40,141 nucleotides of DNA. Source: DAORIO01 sp964384645. GTDB taxonomy: Bacteria; Patescibacteriota; Minisyncoccia; Phycocordibacterales; UBA9973. The notes beneath the pieces were generated by a model that saw only the letters and a list, made by a program, of their open reading frames with translations, did not search any database and was not told the DNA's origin. Location of the stretch: contig CAYLKL010000008.1 in NCBI GenBank assembly GCA_964384645.1, forward strand, positions 1 to 40,141, read 5' to 3'. This document shows, piece after piece, positions 13,212-20,387 of the stretch. Each line of letters opens with the position of its first letter. Position 1 is the stretch's first letter. Position numbers and translations under genes: made by a program.

Positions 13212-13251
13212 AATAAGTAGAAGGATAATAGAAAAAGTGCATATTTGCAAA

Positions 13252-13295
13252 TAAAAAAACCGCTCCAATTCGTCAGTAGACGAACGGGGCGGTTT
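13252..13295 (-). terminator. Terminator with two-part stem
   Basis: On the minus strand an outer stem (13286-13295 with 13257-13266, one G-T pair) and an inner perfect TTCGTC/GACGAA stem with a 4-nt loop are followed by a T-run (complement of 13253-13259). It ends the membrane-protein gene at 13313. Confidence 0.8.
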
Positions 13296-13312
13296 ATTGA
13301 CTAAGGTACGGG

Positions 13313-13816
13313 TTAGCAATAGTGCTTGAAACTTTTGCGGCCATTTGCATGAGCCTTTATAACTATTAAGCTGTAAATTGACATGAGCGATAGTAAGAGT
13401 AGATTAAGCCATAGATGGCTAATGTTAACCCCAAACAATGCGGCAAATGTCATTGAGATAACCATTGAGCCAATTGTCATGCCGACAACAGAAAGGCTTA
13501 TACATAACACATCCGTAAACTGGCAACCATTTTCTGACCAGCGATAGCCGTCTTTCATTGAATGATAGCTTGCAATGATCGGTGAGATGATAAACATTCC
13601 GGTTCCTATTATAAGCATGAGCACCCAAGAAAATGTTGGGATTTCCATACTTGCTTCGTGTATCGGCTGAAAGTTTGGGAATACTTTGAAGTATAAATAT
13701 CCGGCTCCGCCTAAGCATGCAATGTTTACAGCAACATATCCAATAACGATTATGGACATGCGAATAACTTCGATGAAATTAGATACTGCTTTTGAGAAAG
13801 AGAATGAATTTGTCAT
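13313..13816 (-). CDS. Four-helix membrane protein of unknown function
   Basis: A 167-residue integral membrane protein with four predicted helices: about residues 18-44, 62-84, 101-127 and 130-152. The N-terminus is amphipathic and the C-terminal tail (KAHANGRKSFKHYC) is basic. Between helices 2 and 3 lies a polar loop, SYHSMKDGYRWSENGCQF. I do not recognise a family. It is monocistronic, with a perfect TTGACT/TATAAT promoter and a strong terminator. The A-rich leader is of the TAAACC type shared with other orphan genes here. Confidence 0.65.
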   Translation of the reverse strand: MTNSFSFSKAVSNFIEVIRMSIIVIGYVAVNIACLGGAGYLYFKVFPNFQPIHEASMEIPTFSWVLMLIIGTGMFIISPIIASYHSMKDGYRWSENGCQFTDVLCISLSVVGMTIGSMVISMTFAALFGVNISHLWLNLLLLSLMSIYSLIVIKAHANGRKSFKHYC

Positions 13817-13845
13817 AGGTTTTTTAAGTTTTAAGGTTTAGCTAA

Positions 13846-13874
13846 TTATAGCACCAAAATAGGTTAAAGTCAAG
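13846..13874 (-). promoter_or_regulatory. Consensus promoter of the four-helix protein gene
   Basis: On the minus strand TTGACT, exactly 17 nt, TATAAT, then TAGC and the leader TAAACCTTAAAAC. The predicted transcription start lies in TAAAC. No Shine-Dalgarno sequence. Confidence 0.8.
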
Positions 13875-13883
13875 TAAGAATCG

Positions 13884-13912
13884 TTGAAAAAAAGGCTTAA
13901 AATTGCTAGTAT
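13884..13912 (+). promoter_or_regulatory. Promoter that fixes the trhO start
   Basis: TTGAAA at 13884-13889, exactly 17 nt, TAGTAT at 13907-13912 with TG at 13904-13905 (extended -10), then 7 nt to the ATG at 13920. The TTG at 13884, which could be mistaken for a start codon, is the -35 box. Confidence 0.7.
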
Positions 13913-13919
13913 TCAACCA

Positions 13920-14954
13920 ATGAAAATTTTGGCTAATAAAAAAAGTCCAGAAGAATTGAAGGCGGAAATTGAGAATGAAAATTTCCAGCGTAAAACGCTT
14001 TCTTTCTATAAATACGTAAAAATCGCAAATCCAAAAGAAATGCGGGATTTTTTGTTTACTAAATTGGAAGAGCTAAATTGTAAAGGAAGAATCTATGTAG
14101 CACATGAAGGAATTAATGCTCAGATGAATGTACCAATTGATAATTTTGATGCATTTGATAATTTTATAAAATCAATCCCAGAATTTTCAAATATCCCTTA
14201 CAAGATTGCTGTTGAGGAAAAAGGGAAATCATCTTTTTTGAAATTGAAAATAAAAGTGCGAGAAAAGATTGTTGCGGATGGACTAGACGATAAAACTTTT
14301 GATCCGAGCAATACTGGTGCGTACGTTACAGCTGAAGAAGTAAACGATGCAATTGAAAAAGGTAAAACGGTGATTGATATGCGAAATCTTTACGAAGCGG
14401 AAATCGGACATTTTGAAAAGGCAAAAATTATGCCAGTGTCTACTTTTCGTGACCAACTTGCTAGTGTAGAGAAAATGTTTGAAGACAAAAAAGACGAAGA
14501 AGTAATTCTGTATTGTACTGGGGGAATACGGTGTGAGAAAGCTAGTGCTTGGATGAAGCATAAGGGATTTAAGAATGTTAAGCACGTAAAGGGCGGAGTT
14601 ATTGATTATGCGCATCAGGTAAAGGAAAAAGGCTTACCAAATAAATTTAAAGGCAAGAACTTTGTTTTTGATGAACGAATGGGTGAAAAAATAGGAGATG
14701 AAATAATTGCTAAATGTCATATATGTAGAGAAACTCCATGTGACGATCATATAAATTGTAAAAACGACGCATGTCACGCACTTCTTATTGCATGTCCAAA
14801 ATGTTTGGAAAAGTATGATGGTTTTTGTTCGGCAAAGTGTAAACTTACAAGCAAACTGCCGTATAAAGTAAATCGATTTTTATCACAAGGTTTTTCTAGA
14901 AATAAAGTTAAAAATTTTGCGAAGAAATATTATTCAAATAAAGTAAAAATATAA
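13920..14954 (+). CDS. trhO: tRNA uridine(34) hydroxylase TrhO (rhodanese-fold, YceA family)
   Basis: A 344-residue TrhO, which makes 5-hydroxyuridine at tRNA position 34. An N-terminal acylphosphatase-like domain with SFYKYVKIANP and VAHEGINAQMNVP is followed by a rhodanese domain with the active-site loop YCTGGIRCEKA (catalytic Cys199). A C-terminal Cys-rich part (CHICRETPCDDH, CPKCLEKYDGFCSAKC) may bind metal. The frame could be extended to a TTG at 13884, but that overlaps the -35 box. The ATG at 13920, 7 nt after an extended -10, is preferred and predicts a leaderless mRNA. Confidence 0.9.
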   Translation: MKILANKKSPEELKAEIENENFQRKTLSFYKYVKIANPKEMRDFLFTKLEELNCKGRIYVAHEGINAQMNVPIDNFDAFDNFIKSIPEFSNIPYKIAVEEKGKSSFLKLKIKVREKIVADGLDDKTFDPSNTGAYVTAEEVNDAIEKGKTVIDMRNLYEAEIGHFEKAKIMPVSTFRDQLASVEKMFEDKKDEEVILYCTGGIRCEKASAWMKHKGFKNVKHVKGGVIDYAHQVKEKGLPNKFKGKNFVFDERMGEKIGDEIIAKCHICRETPCDDHINCKNDACHALLIACPKCLEKYDGFCSAKCKLTSKLPYKVNRFLSQGFSRNKVKNFAKKYYSNKVKI

Positions 14955-14956
14955 GT

Positions 14957-15196
14957 ATGGAAAATGAAGATGATGAGGTGATAGAAACTAGAGATAGTAA
15001 TGGGGTGTTGCTTGAAAATGGCGACACTGTTGTAATTATAAAAGACTTGAAGGTGAAAGGAAGTTCGGTGGTTTTAAAGCAAGGAACAGTTGTTAAAAAT
15101 ATACATCTGACTGATGATGAAGAGTTAATTGAATGTCGTGTTGATGGCATGAAAGGTTTAGTGCTTAGAACTGAATTTTTGAAGAAAAAAAGCTAA
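14957..15196 (+). CDS. PhnA/YjdM-like domain protein, zinc ribbon absent
   Basis: A 79-residue protein matching the C-terminal domain of the PhnA/YjdM family: DSNGVLLENGDTVV, IKDLKVKGSS, VLKQGTVVKNIHL and a closing LRTEFLKKK. Full family members are about 110 residues with an N-terminal zinc ribbon, which is missing; an acidic stretch (ENEDDEVIE) takes its place. Despite the name, the family is not involved in phosphonate breakdown and its role is unknown. It begins 2 nt after trhO, so the two are probably co-transcribed. Confidence 0.75.
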   Translation: MENEDDEVIETRDSNGVLLENGDTVVIIKDLKVKGSSVVLKQGTVVKNIHLTDDEELIECRVDGMKGLVLRTEFLKKKS

Positions 15197-15225
15197 ATGT
15201 GTACACAAATTTTTTTTGTGCGTAG

Positions 15226-15231
15226 TATAAT
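15226..15231 (+). promoter_or_regulatory. -10 box of the 20-codon microgene
   Basis: TATAAT at 15226-15231, with no strong -35 at normal spacing. The A-rich leader to the ATG at 15264 is about 27 nt. Confidence 0.45.
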
Positions 15232-15263
15232 TTAAGTATTAAAAGTAAAAATCAATTTTATTT

Positions 15264-15326
15264 ATGGCAAAAGGAAATAATTCACAAAGAAAGGAAGCAA
15301 AGAAACCGAAGAAAGCAAAGAAATAG
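15264..15326 (+). CDS. 20-residue very basic microprotein
   Basis: A short frame (20 codons plus TAG) starting MAKGNNSQRKEA and ending in a Lys-rich tail. Nine Lys and one Arg in 20 residues make it strongly cationic. It has a TATAAT upstream, an A-rich leader and a perfect 12-bp terminator 25 nt downstream, so it looks like an expressed monocistronic unit. A small nucleic-acid- or ribosome-binding peptide would fit its charge, but that is inference. The transcript could instead be a short RNA whose frame is accidental. Confidence 0.5.
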   Translation: MAKGNNSQRKEAKKPKKAKK

Positions 15327-15350
15327 TAGTATGTAAAAAGTTAAATAAAC

Positions 15351-15379
15351 AAAAATCCCCGCATAAAGCGGGGATTTTT
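15351..15379. terminator. Bidirectional terminator
   Basis: 12-bp stem, 15351-15362 with 15368-15379, loop ATAAA, with A and T tracts. Shared by the microgene (plus) and the cold-shock gene (minus). Confidence 0.9.
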
Positions 15380-15389
15380 GTTTAAAGGT

Positions 15390-15590
15390 TTAAGCTCTCT
15401 GTACGTTTACAGCACTCGGACCCTTTTCAGAACTCTTGTCTTCATCGTAAGAAACAGTGTCTCCTTCGTTTAGTTCGTCGAATTGAACTCCAACTAGTGA
15501 ATTAGCGTGGAAGAAAAGATCTTTTGCTCCTTCTACAGCGATAAAACCAAAATACTTATCCTTAAGAAGTTTTTTTATTGTACCTGTCAT
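15390..15590 (-). CDS. CspA-family cold-shock protein
   Basis: A 66-residue single OB-fold cold-shock domain that binds single-stranded RNA/DNA and melts RNA structure. RNP1 is present in variant form (KYFGFIAV instead of KGFGFI) and RNP2 as DLFFHANSL, with the C-terminal KGPSAVNVQ. The usual Gly in RNP1 is replaced by Tyr; the aromatic stacking residues remain. The gene stands alone with about 160 nt of spacer upstream, room for a regulated 5' leader as is common for csp genes, though I see no clear thermosensor structure. Confidence 0.9.
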   Translation of the reverse strand: MTGTIKKLLKDKYFGFIAVEGAKDLFFHANSLVGVQFDELNEGDTVSYDEDKSSEKGPSAVNVQRA

Positions 15591-15737
15591 GTGAGTATGG
15601 TTATTTAGTTAATAAATACAAAATGAATACTTAGCTTCTAAAAACCGACTCTTTTCGAACTCTAATTTCTTTTGCATATAAAGGATAACACATAAGAATC
15701 ATCTTGCCAAGAGTAAAGCAAATTCTGTAATAAGGAG

Positions 15738-15743
15738 TATAAT
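15738..15743 (+). promoter_or_regulatory. -10 box 7 nt before the carotenoid-locus membrane gene
   Basis: TATAAT at 15738-15743, then 7 nt to the ATG at 15751. The -35 region is poor. It predicts a leaderless transcript covering 15751 and the UbiA gene. Confidence 0.5.
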
Positions 15744-15750
15744 TTAAGTC

Positions 15751-16185
15751 ATGATTTCAATTTTTGTTGTTTTTGCGGGTTTTATAATTGGTTTGGGCGC
15801 AGTTACTGTTATAGACACTCTTGGTTTTTTAGGTAGAAAGTCAAATTACTGGACTGAAACTACTATTAGGGCACACAAAGTTACAAAACCTTTGATTTGG
15901 ATTGGAATGTTTGTTGTTTTGCTGGGTTACGCATTGCTTTTGGCTGATCAATATATTACAAAAGGCCAGTTTACAATTAGTCTACTTGTTATTATTGTAA
16001 TGATTTTAAATGGGGCGTATTTATCTTTTTCTGTAAGCCCGGAACTTTTAAAAAGGGAAGCTGAAGGGAAGATAAGCGAAATATTATCAGAAAATTTGCA
16101 GAAAAAAATAACCGTAAGTTTCGTTGTTTCTTTTTTGACTTGGTGGGGGTTGCTCGTGTTAACAATTTATAGAATCTTTATTTAA
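15751..16185 (+). CDS. Four-helix membrane protein linked to the carotenoid locus
   Basis: A 144-residue membrane protein with four predicted helices: about 2-28, 47-67, 75-95 and 121-142. The first loop holds GRKSNYWTETTIRAHK, with a His next to the second helix (HKVTKPLIWIG). I do not recognise a family. It is 1 nt upstream of the UbiA-type prenyltransferase (TAATATG), so it is almost surely co-expressed and may be a partner or a further modifying enzyme. CrtY-type small lycopene cyclase subunits are of similar size, but their acidic motif is not seen, so I do not assign that role. Confidence 0.65.
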   Translation: MISIFVVFAGFIIGLGAVTVIDTLGFLGRKSNYWTETTIRAHKVTKPLIWIGMFVVLLGYALLLADQYITKGQFTISLLVIIVMILNGAYLSFSVSPELLKREAEGKISEILSENLQKKITVSFVVSFLTWWGLLVLTIYRIFI

Positions 16186-16186
16186 T

Positions 16187-17023
16187 ATGAATTTATTTTT
16201 AAAACTTAGTCGTCCAAGATTTTGGATTTATGAATTAGGGTCTTTTTTTATTGGTGTAATTGTTGTTGCAACAAGTATTACCGACCTTTTGAAATTTGAT
16301 ACGCTACTTTTTGCATTCTATTTTTTATTTCCTGCAAATTTGTTGATATATGGGATAAACGATATTTTTGATTACGAAACTGACAAACTTAACCCAAAGA
16401 AAAATCAATATGAATTATTACTGCAAAAAGAAAAACATAAATCTGTGTATTTTGCGATTCTTTTAATAAATATACCTTTTATTATTTATTCATTTTTTGT
16501 CTCAATTCCTGTTTTCTTGTGCATGCTAGCTTTTGTGTTTTTTGCTTCTTTTTATTCTGCAAAACCAATTCGAGCAAAAGCCCGACCAATTTTAGATTCT
16601 CTGTTTTCAGCTAGTCATTATATTGCGACGGGAGTATTTGGGTTTTATTTATTAGGGGGACAAGATTTTCCTGCGTTAGGAGTTATTGCTGGAATTCTTT
16701 GGGCAATGGCGATGCATGCATATTCTGCCGTTCCAGATATTTCTGCTGATAAAGGTGCAAATCTAGAAACTGTTGCAACTTATTTAGGATCGAATACGAC
16801 AATAATTATGTGTGGAATATTTTATATTTTGTCTGGAATTATATTCTTTAATCTAATTGGAGTATATGCAATTTTTGGAATGATTATTTATATTGTTTTA
16901 ATGGCACTTAGTTTTGGAAAAGACGAAGAAGGGGTCTTTAGAGTTTATAAATATTTTCCACTAGTAAATACTCTTTTGCCAATGATTTGGTGCATTTTTT
17001 ATATGTATCAAAAATTCGGCTAG
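16187..17023 (+). CDS. crtEb: UbiA-family prenyltransferase, lycopene-elongase-like
   Basis: A 278-residue polytopic UbiA-family enzyme. Both Asp-rich motifs are present: NDIFDYETDKLNPKK and PDISADKGANLETVATYLG. The flanking FPANLLIYGIND and WAMAMHAYSAVPD resemble lycopene elongases (bacterial CrtEb and haloarchaeal Lye) more than quinone or haem prenyltransferases. Those enzymes add C5 units from DMAPP to the ends of lycopene, making C45/C50 carotenoids. The facing crtE, crtB and crtI genes supply lycopene, which supports this reading. Its TAG stop overlaps the crtI stop by 3 bases within CTAG, tail to tail, with no terminator. Symbol given on family resemblance; substrate unproven. Confidence 0.75.
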   Translation: MNLFLKLSRPRFWIYELGSFFIGVIVVATSITDLLKFDTLLFAFYFLFPANLLIYGINDIFDYETDKLNPKKNQYELLLQKEKHKSVYFAILLINIPFIIYSFFVSIPVFLCMLAFVFFASFYSAKPIRAKARPILDSLFSASHYIATGVFGFYLLGGQDFPALGVIAGILWAMAMHAYSAVPDISADKGANLETVATYLGSNTTIIMCGIFYILSGIIFFNLIGVYAIFGMIIYIVLMALSFGKDEEGVFRVYKYFPLVNTLLPMIWCIFYMYQKFG

Positions 17024-18540
17024 TCTAGTGTTTTGGGTGGAATGTTATCTTTGATATTAAAGATGCGTTTATAGGCCAAAATAGCTGAAATAAGGCATAT
17101 TGGCATACCAATACCAGGGTTTACATTTGCCCCTACGAAGTAAAGATTTTTAACTTTTTTTGATGCATTGTTTGGTCTCCAAACAGCTGTTTGCATAAGT
17201 GTGTGGGCAAGTCCCAAGGCAGATCCTTTGTAAGAGTTATAATCTTTCTCAAAATCTTCGACTGTATATATTTTTTTGTACAGAATTCTTTCTTTTAGAT
17301 CTTTTGCGTCGAATACAGAGCAGAGTCTTTCAATTATAAATTCGTAATATTTTTCTTTTTCAGATTCTTCTGAATAAAGTCCTGGTGCAATCGGAACAAG
17401 AACAAAAAGGTTTTCAGTATTTTCTGGAGCCACAGTTTTGTCTGTTACAGAAGGTGTGCAAATATACATAGATGGCTTGTCTGGCCACGAAGGAGACTTG
17501 AATATTTGATCAAAATTTTCTTTCCAGTTTTTTGAGAATACTAAATTGTGGTGTTGTATGTTTGGTATTTTTCCATCTATACCCAAGTAGATTATAAAGG
17601 CACTTGGCGCTAAGGTTCTTTTTTCCCAGTACTTATCATCGTGCTCTCTTTGGTCGTTATTAAGTAGCATTTTTTCTGTGTGTTCGTAGTCAGCATTTGA
17701 AATAACTCTGTCTCCAGTTATTTCAGAGTTGTCTTCAAGAAGTACTCCGTATGCAGAATTTTCTTTCGTTAGTATTTTTTTGACAGGAGAGTTGAATTTG
17801 AATTCTACACCGTTATCTGTTGCGATCTTGTGTAGTGATTTTATTATTTCGTAGATTCCGCCTTCTGGGTACCAAACTCCTAGTCCAAAATCTACATAGT
17901 TCATTAGTGTGTAAATACCAGGAGTTTCGTAAGGAGAAGTTCCAAGTAAGACAGTTTGGTACTGCATAACTTTTCTTATTACATCGTCTTTAAATATTTT
18001 ATTAATTATAGTACTTTGTTTTTTGAAAATCGGGAGCTTTGAGCCGATTGTCATAACCCTCCAGTTGAAAAAATCAAAAATAGAATCATAATTTTTGTAC
18101 ATAAATTCACCTTTTGCAACTTCGTACTGGTATTTAACTTTTTTAAGAAAATCTATCAACTTGTTTCCCGATCCTTTTTCTATGCCTTCAAATACATCCG
18201 CTGTTTTTTGAATATCCCCAAAAAAGTCATATGACTTTTGAGAGTCTTCCATAAAAACTCTATAAGAAGGGGATAGTTGCTTAAGTTTTAGATGTTTATG
18301 TATGTCTTCGCCGATTAGTTTGTAGAATTCTTCAAATACGTCCGGCATCATATACCAGCTTGGTCCCTTGTCGAATATAAAATCACCTTTTGTACTTTTT
18401 CCAACAATCAAGCCAGCCCGACCACCGGCTTGTTCGTTTTTTTCTACGACTATTACTTTGTGGCCTTTTTTTGCCAACAAACACGCTGTCGCAAGTCCTC
18501 CTATACCAGCACCGATGATGATAAATGTTTCTTTATTCAT
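17020..18540 (-). CDS. crtI: Phytoene desaturase CrtI
   Basis: A 506-residue carotenoid desaturase. N-terminal FAD-binding Rossmann motif IIGAGIGGLATACLLAKKG followed by VVEKNEQAGGRA, a long substrate domain with DKGPSWYMMP, and a C-terminal FAD/membrane motif LYFVGANVNPGIGMP. It would introduce up to four double bases into phytoene to give lycopene, at the membrane. Length is typical (490-510). It is last in the trxB-crtE-crtB-crtI operon, and its ATG lies inside the end of crtB (8-nt overlap). Number of desaturation steps cannot be read from sequence. Confidence 0.92.
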   Translation of the reverse strand: MNKETFIIIGAGIGGLATACLLAKKGHKVIVVEKNEQAGGRAGLIVGKSTKGDFIFDKGPSWYMMPDVFEEFYKLIGEDIHKHLKLKQLSPSYRVFMEDSQKSYDFFGDIQKTADVFEGIEKGSGNKLIDFLKKVKYQYEVAKGEFMYKNYDSIFDFFNWRVMTIGSKLPIFKKQSTIINKIFKDDVIRKVMQYQTVLLGTSPYETPGIYTLMNYVDFGLGVWYPEGGIYEIIKSLHKIATDNGVEFKFNSPVKKILTKENSAYGVLLEDNSEITGDRVISNADYEHTEKMLLNNDQREHDDKYWEKRTLAPSAFIIYLGIDGKIPNIQHHNLVFSKNWKENFDQIFKSPSWPDKPSMYICTPSVTDKTVAPENTENLFVLVPIAPGLYSEESEKEKYYEFIIERLCSVFDAKDLKERILYKKIYTVEDFEKDYNSYKGSALGLAHTLMQTAVWRPNNASKKVKNLYFVGANVNPGIGMPICLISAILAYKRIFNIKDNIPPKTLD

Positions 18541-19372
18541 AAATATAAGTGTAAATAAACGCTTTAATAAAAGTTTGAATTTTTTCTAGTGTAGTAAGTT
18601 TGAGCTTTTTATAGCTAAATACATTGTAGTTTAGTTTCTTTATTTTATCTAAATAATTTTTATAGGCAAAACAAGAAGCATAAACTCCAAGCCGAACATT
18701 TTTTGGAAGTTTTTTGATTCCAGATAATCCATGTTCGCAGAGTTTTAGACATCTTTCTTCTTGAAAATGCATCATTTTTATAAAGTTTTCAGAATATTTA
18801 TAGCTCTTAATATCGTCTTCTGAAAGGTTAAATGCGGTCAATTCTTCAAGGGGGATATATATTCTATCTCTTTGTTCAATGTCTTCTTTTATGTCGCGCA
18901 TGAAATTTACCATTTGAAAAAATTCCGCCAAACTTTTGGCTTCTGGTTGAAGGTTCTTGTCACCACCACACATTTTCAAAAAAATATAACCAACAGCTGT
19001 GGCAGATCCTGACATGTAGCCTTCCAATTCTGCGTAGTTTTTGTAGCTAGATTTTGTTATATCTAGCTCCATTGCTTCTAAAAAAATAAATATTTGGTCT
19101 TCAATGTTTTCTTTTTTTGCGAGTATTGCCATATCATTTATAAATTCGATATCAGAGTTTGACGATAGCGCTTTTATAAATTCATTTTTTGCTTCAAAAA
19201 ACTTTTCTTTATTCGGTGTATTCTCTTCGTCTATATATTCATCAAAAATCCTAACGAATTTATACAATGTCAAAATTTTATTTCTAAATTCTTTAGGAAG
19301 TATTTTTGTTGGTAGGGAATAAGTGGAGCCATCAAACTTTTCTTGAAGTAATTTTATTTCAGATTGATTCAT
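18533..19372 (-). CDS. crtB: Phytoene synthase CrtB
   Basis: A 279-residue trans-isoprenyl diphosphate synthase, head-to-head type, condensing two GGPP to phytoene. The two Asp-rich motifs appear as FDEYIDEEN (about residues 43-51) and MRDIKEDIEQRDRIYIP (about 158-174). SAVG-type context is seen in GYMSGSATAVGYIF. Length and motif spacing are normal. It abuts crtE without a gap and overlaps crtI by 8 nt, so the three are translated as a block. Confidence 0.9.
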   Translation of the reverse strand: MNQSEIKLLQEKFDGSTYSLPTKILPKEFRNKILTLYKFVRIFDEYIDEENTPNKEKFFEAKNEFIKALSSNSDIEFINDMAILAKKENIEDQIFIFLEAMELDITKSSYKNYAELEGYMSGSATAVGYIFLKMCGGDKNLQPEAKSLAEFFQMVNFMRDIKEDIEQRDRIYIPLEELTAFNLSEDDIKSYKYSENFIKMMHFQEERCLKLCEHGLSGIKKLPKNVRLGVYASCFAYKNYLDKIKKLNYNVFSYKKLKLTTLEKIQTFIKAFIYTYIYE

Positions 19373-20383
19373 TTATTTTTTTCTATTAGACAAAGTTGTT
19401 ATAAGGTTTTTCCAGGCAATATTGAATTCAGGGCTTCCGATCAAATTGTTGTTCGCAGTCTTAATATATTTTTCTTTTAACAGTGTGGTTTTATTTAGCG
19501 CACCAGATTCAATGAATATATTTTTAAGGTCTAATTTATCTTTTTCAGTAAGGGGATTGCCTAGATAGGGGGTAAGTTGTTTTTTATATTTTTTATTTTC
19601 AAAAACAAAAGAAGTTAATATTGTTGCCTGAAACCCTTCAATGTCTTGGAATGTGTTTTTGTTTGTTATCTTTGTGTCTCCAAAAATGTCCAACAAATCG
19701 TCGTCAATTTGAAACATCATACCGACAGAGTCTCCAAATATTTCTGCTTTTTTGAGCAGACTTATGTTGCGAGGTTTGTTTCTGAGCATGATTCCAATTT
19801 GAATAGGTCTTGTGAATGTGTAGCGCGCTGTTTTGTAAAGCATCTTACTTATTACATTGTCTTGGGTATAGTTTAGTTCTTGCGAAAGTTCTAAGTCTAG
19901 AGTTTGGCCGAAAATAACTTCTTCTATTAATGTGTCGAAAACCGATATTGATTCTTCGGATTTGTTATCTTTTAAGAATAATCTGTAGCTGTATGAAAAA
20001 ATTAGATCACCAATAATAATTGATTCATTTTTAGATTTTAATATTTCATTTTCTTTTTTCCCAAAAGAATTAATTGTTTTTTTGCCGTGGCGCATTGTGG
20101 AATTATCCATTACGTCGTCGTGAATCAGTGCAAAAAAATGCAAAAGTTCGATTGCTATGAGTTGGTTCTTTATTTTCGCCAAGTCCTGTTTGTTCTTAGC
20201 TTCATAAGATAATGCGCAAACATAAGCGCGAATTCTTTTACCTCCAGATGATAAATCTAAAGTTTTTTTTATTAAGTTGTCTATGTTTTTATTTTTAGAA
20301 TACAAACAAAAATGCGAAAAAAGCTTTTTAATTTCTTTTTTGTAAACAGGATTGAAGTACTCGCAGAAGTATTCTAGGGTCAT
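19373..20383 (-). CDS. crtE: Polyprenyl diphosphate synthase CrtE (probable GGPP synthase)
   Basis: A 336-residue all-trans isoprenyl diphosphate synthase that builds GGPP from IPP and allylic diphosphates. The first Asp-rich motif is LIHDDVMDNSTMRHGKKT and the second is FQIDDDLLDIFGD; the early GGKRIRAYVC block binds IPP. Chain length is set by residues before the first motif (LLHFFALIHDD), where aromatic Phe residues are compatible with a C15-C20 product. Between trxB (4 nt gap) and crtB (0 nt), so it is the first pathway gene of the operon. Confidence 0.9.
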   Translation of the reverse strand: MTLEYFCEYFNPVYKKEIKKLFSHFCLYSKNKNIDNLIKKTLDLSSGGKRIRAYVCALSYEAKNKQDLAKIKNQLIAIELLHFFALIHDDVMDNSTMRHGKKTINSFGKKENEILKSKNESIIIGDLIFSYSYRLFLKDNKSEESISVFDTLIEEVIFGQTLDLELSQELNYTQDNVISKMLYKTARYTFTRPIQIGIMLRNKPRNISLLKKAEIFGDSVGMMFQIDDDLLDIFGDTKITNKNTFQDIEGFQATILTSFVFENKKYKKQLTPYLGNPLTEKDKLDLKNIFIESGALNKTTLLKEKYIKTANNNLIGSPEFNIAWKNLITTLSNRKK

Positions 20384-20387
20384 GTGG

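Noticed and set aside
12946..13242. 98-codon minus-strand frame
   Set aside because: It runs through the whole tRNA-Glu and the tRNA relic and has no expression signals of its own; composition is not protein-like.
13884..13919. TTG start for trhO
   Set aside because: The TTG belongs to a TTGAAA -35 box at exact 17-nt spacing from an extended -10.
15751..16185. Small lycopene cyclase subunit (CrtYe/CrtYf type)
   Set aside because: Similar size and membrane nature but the expected acidic motif is not found, so the function is left open.
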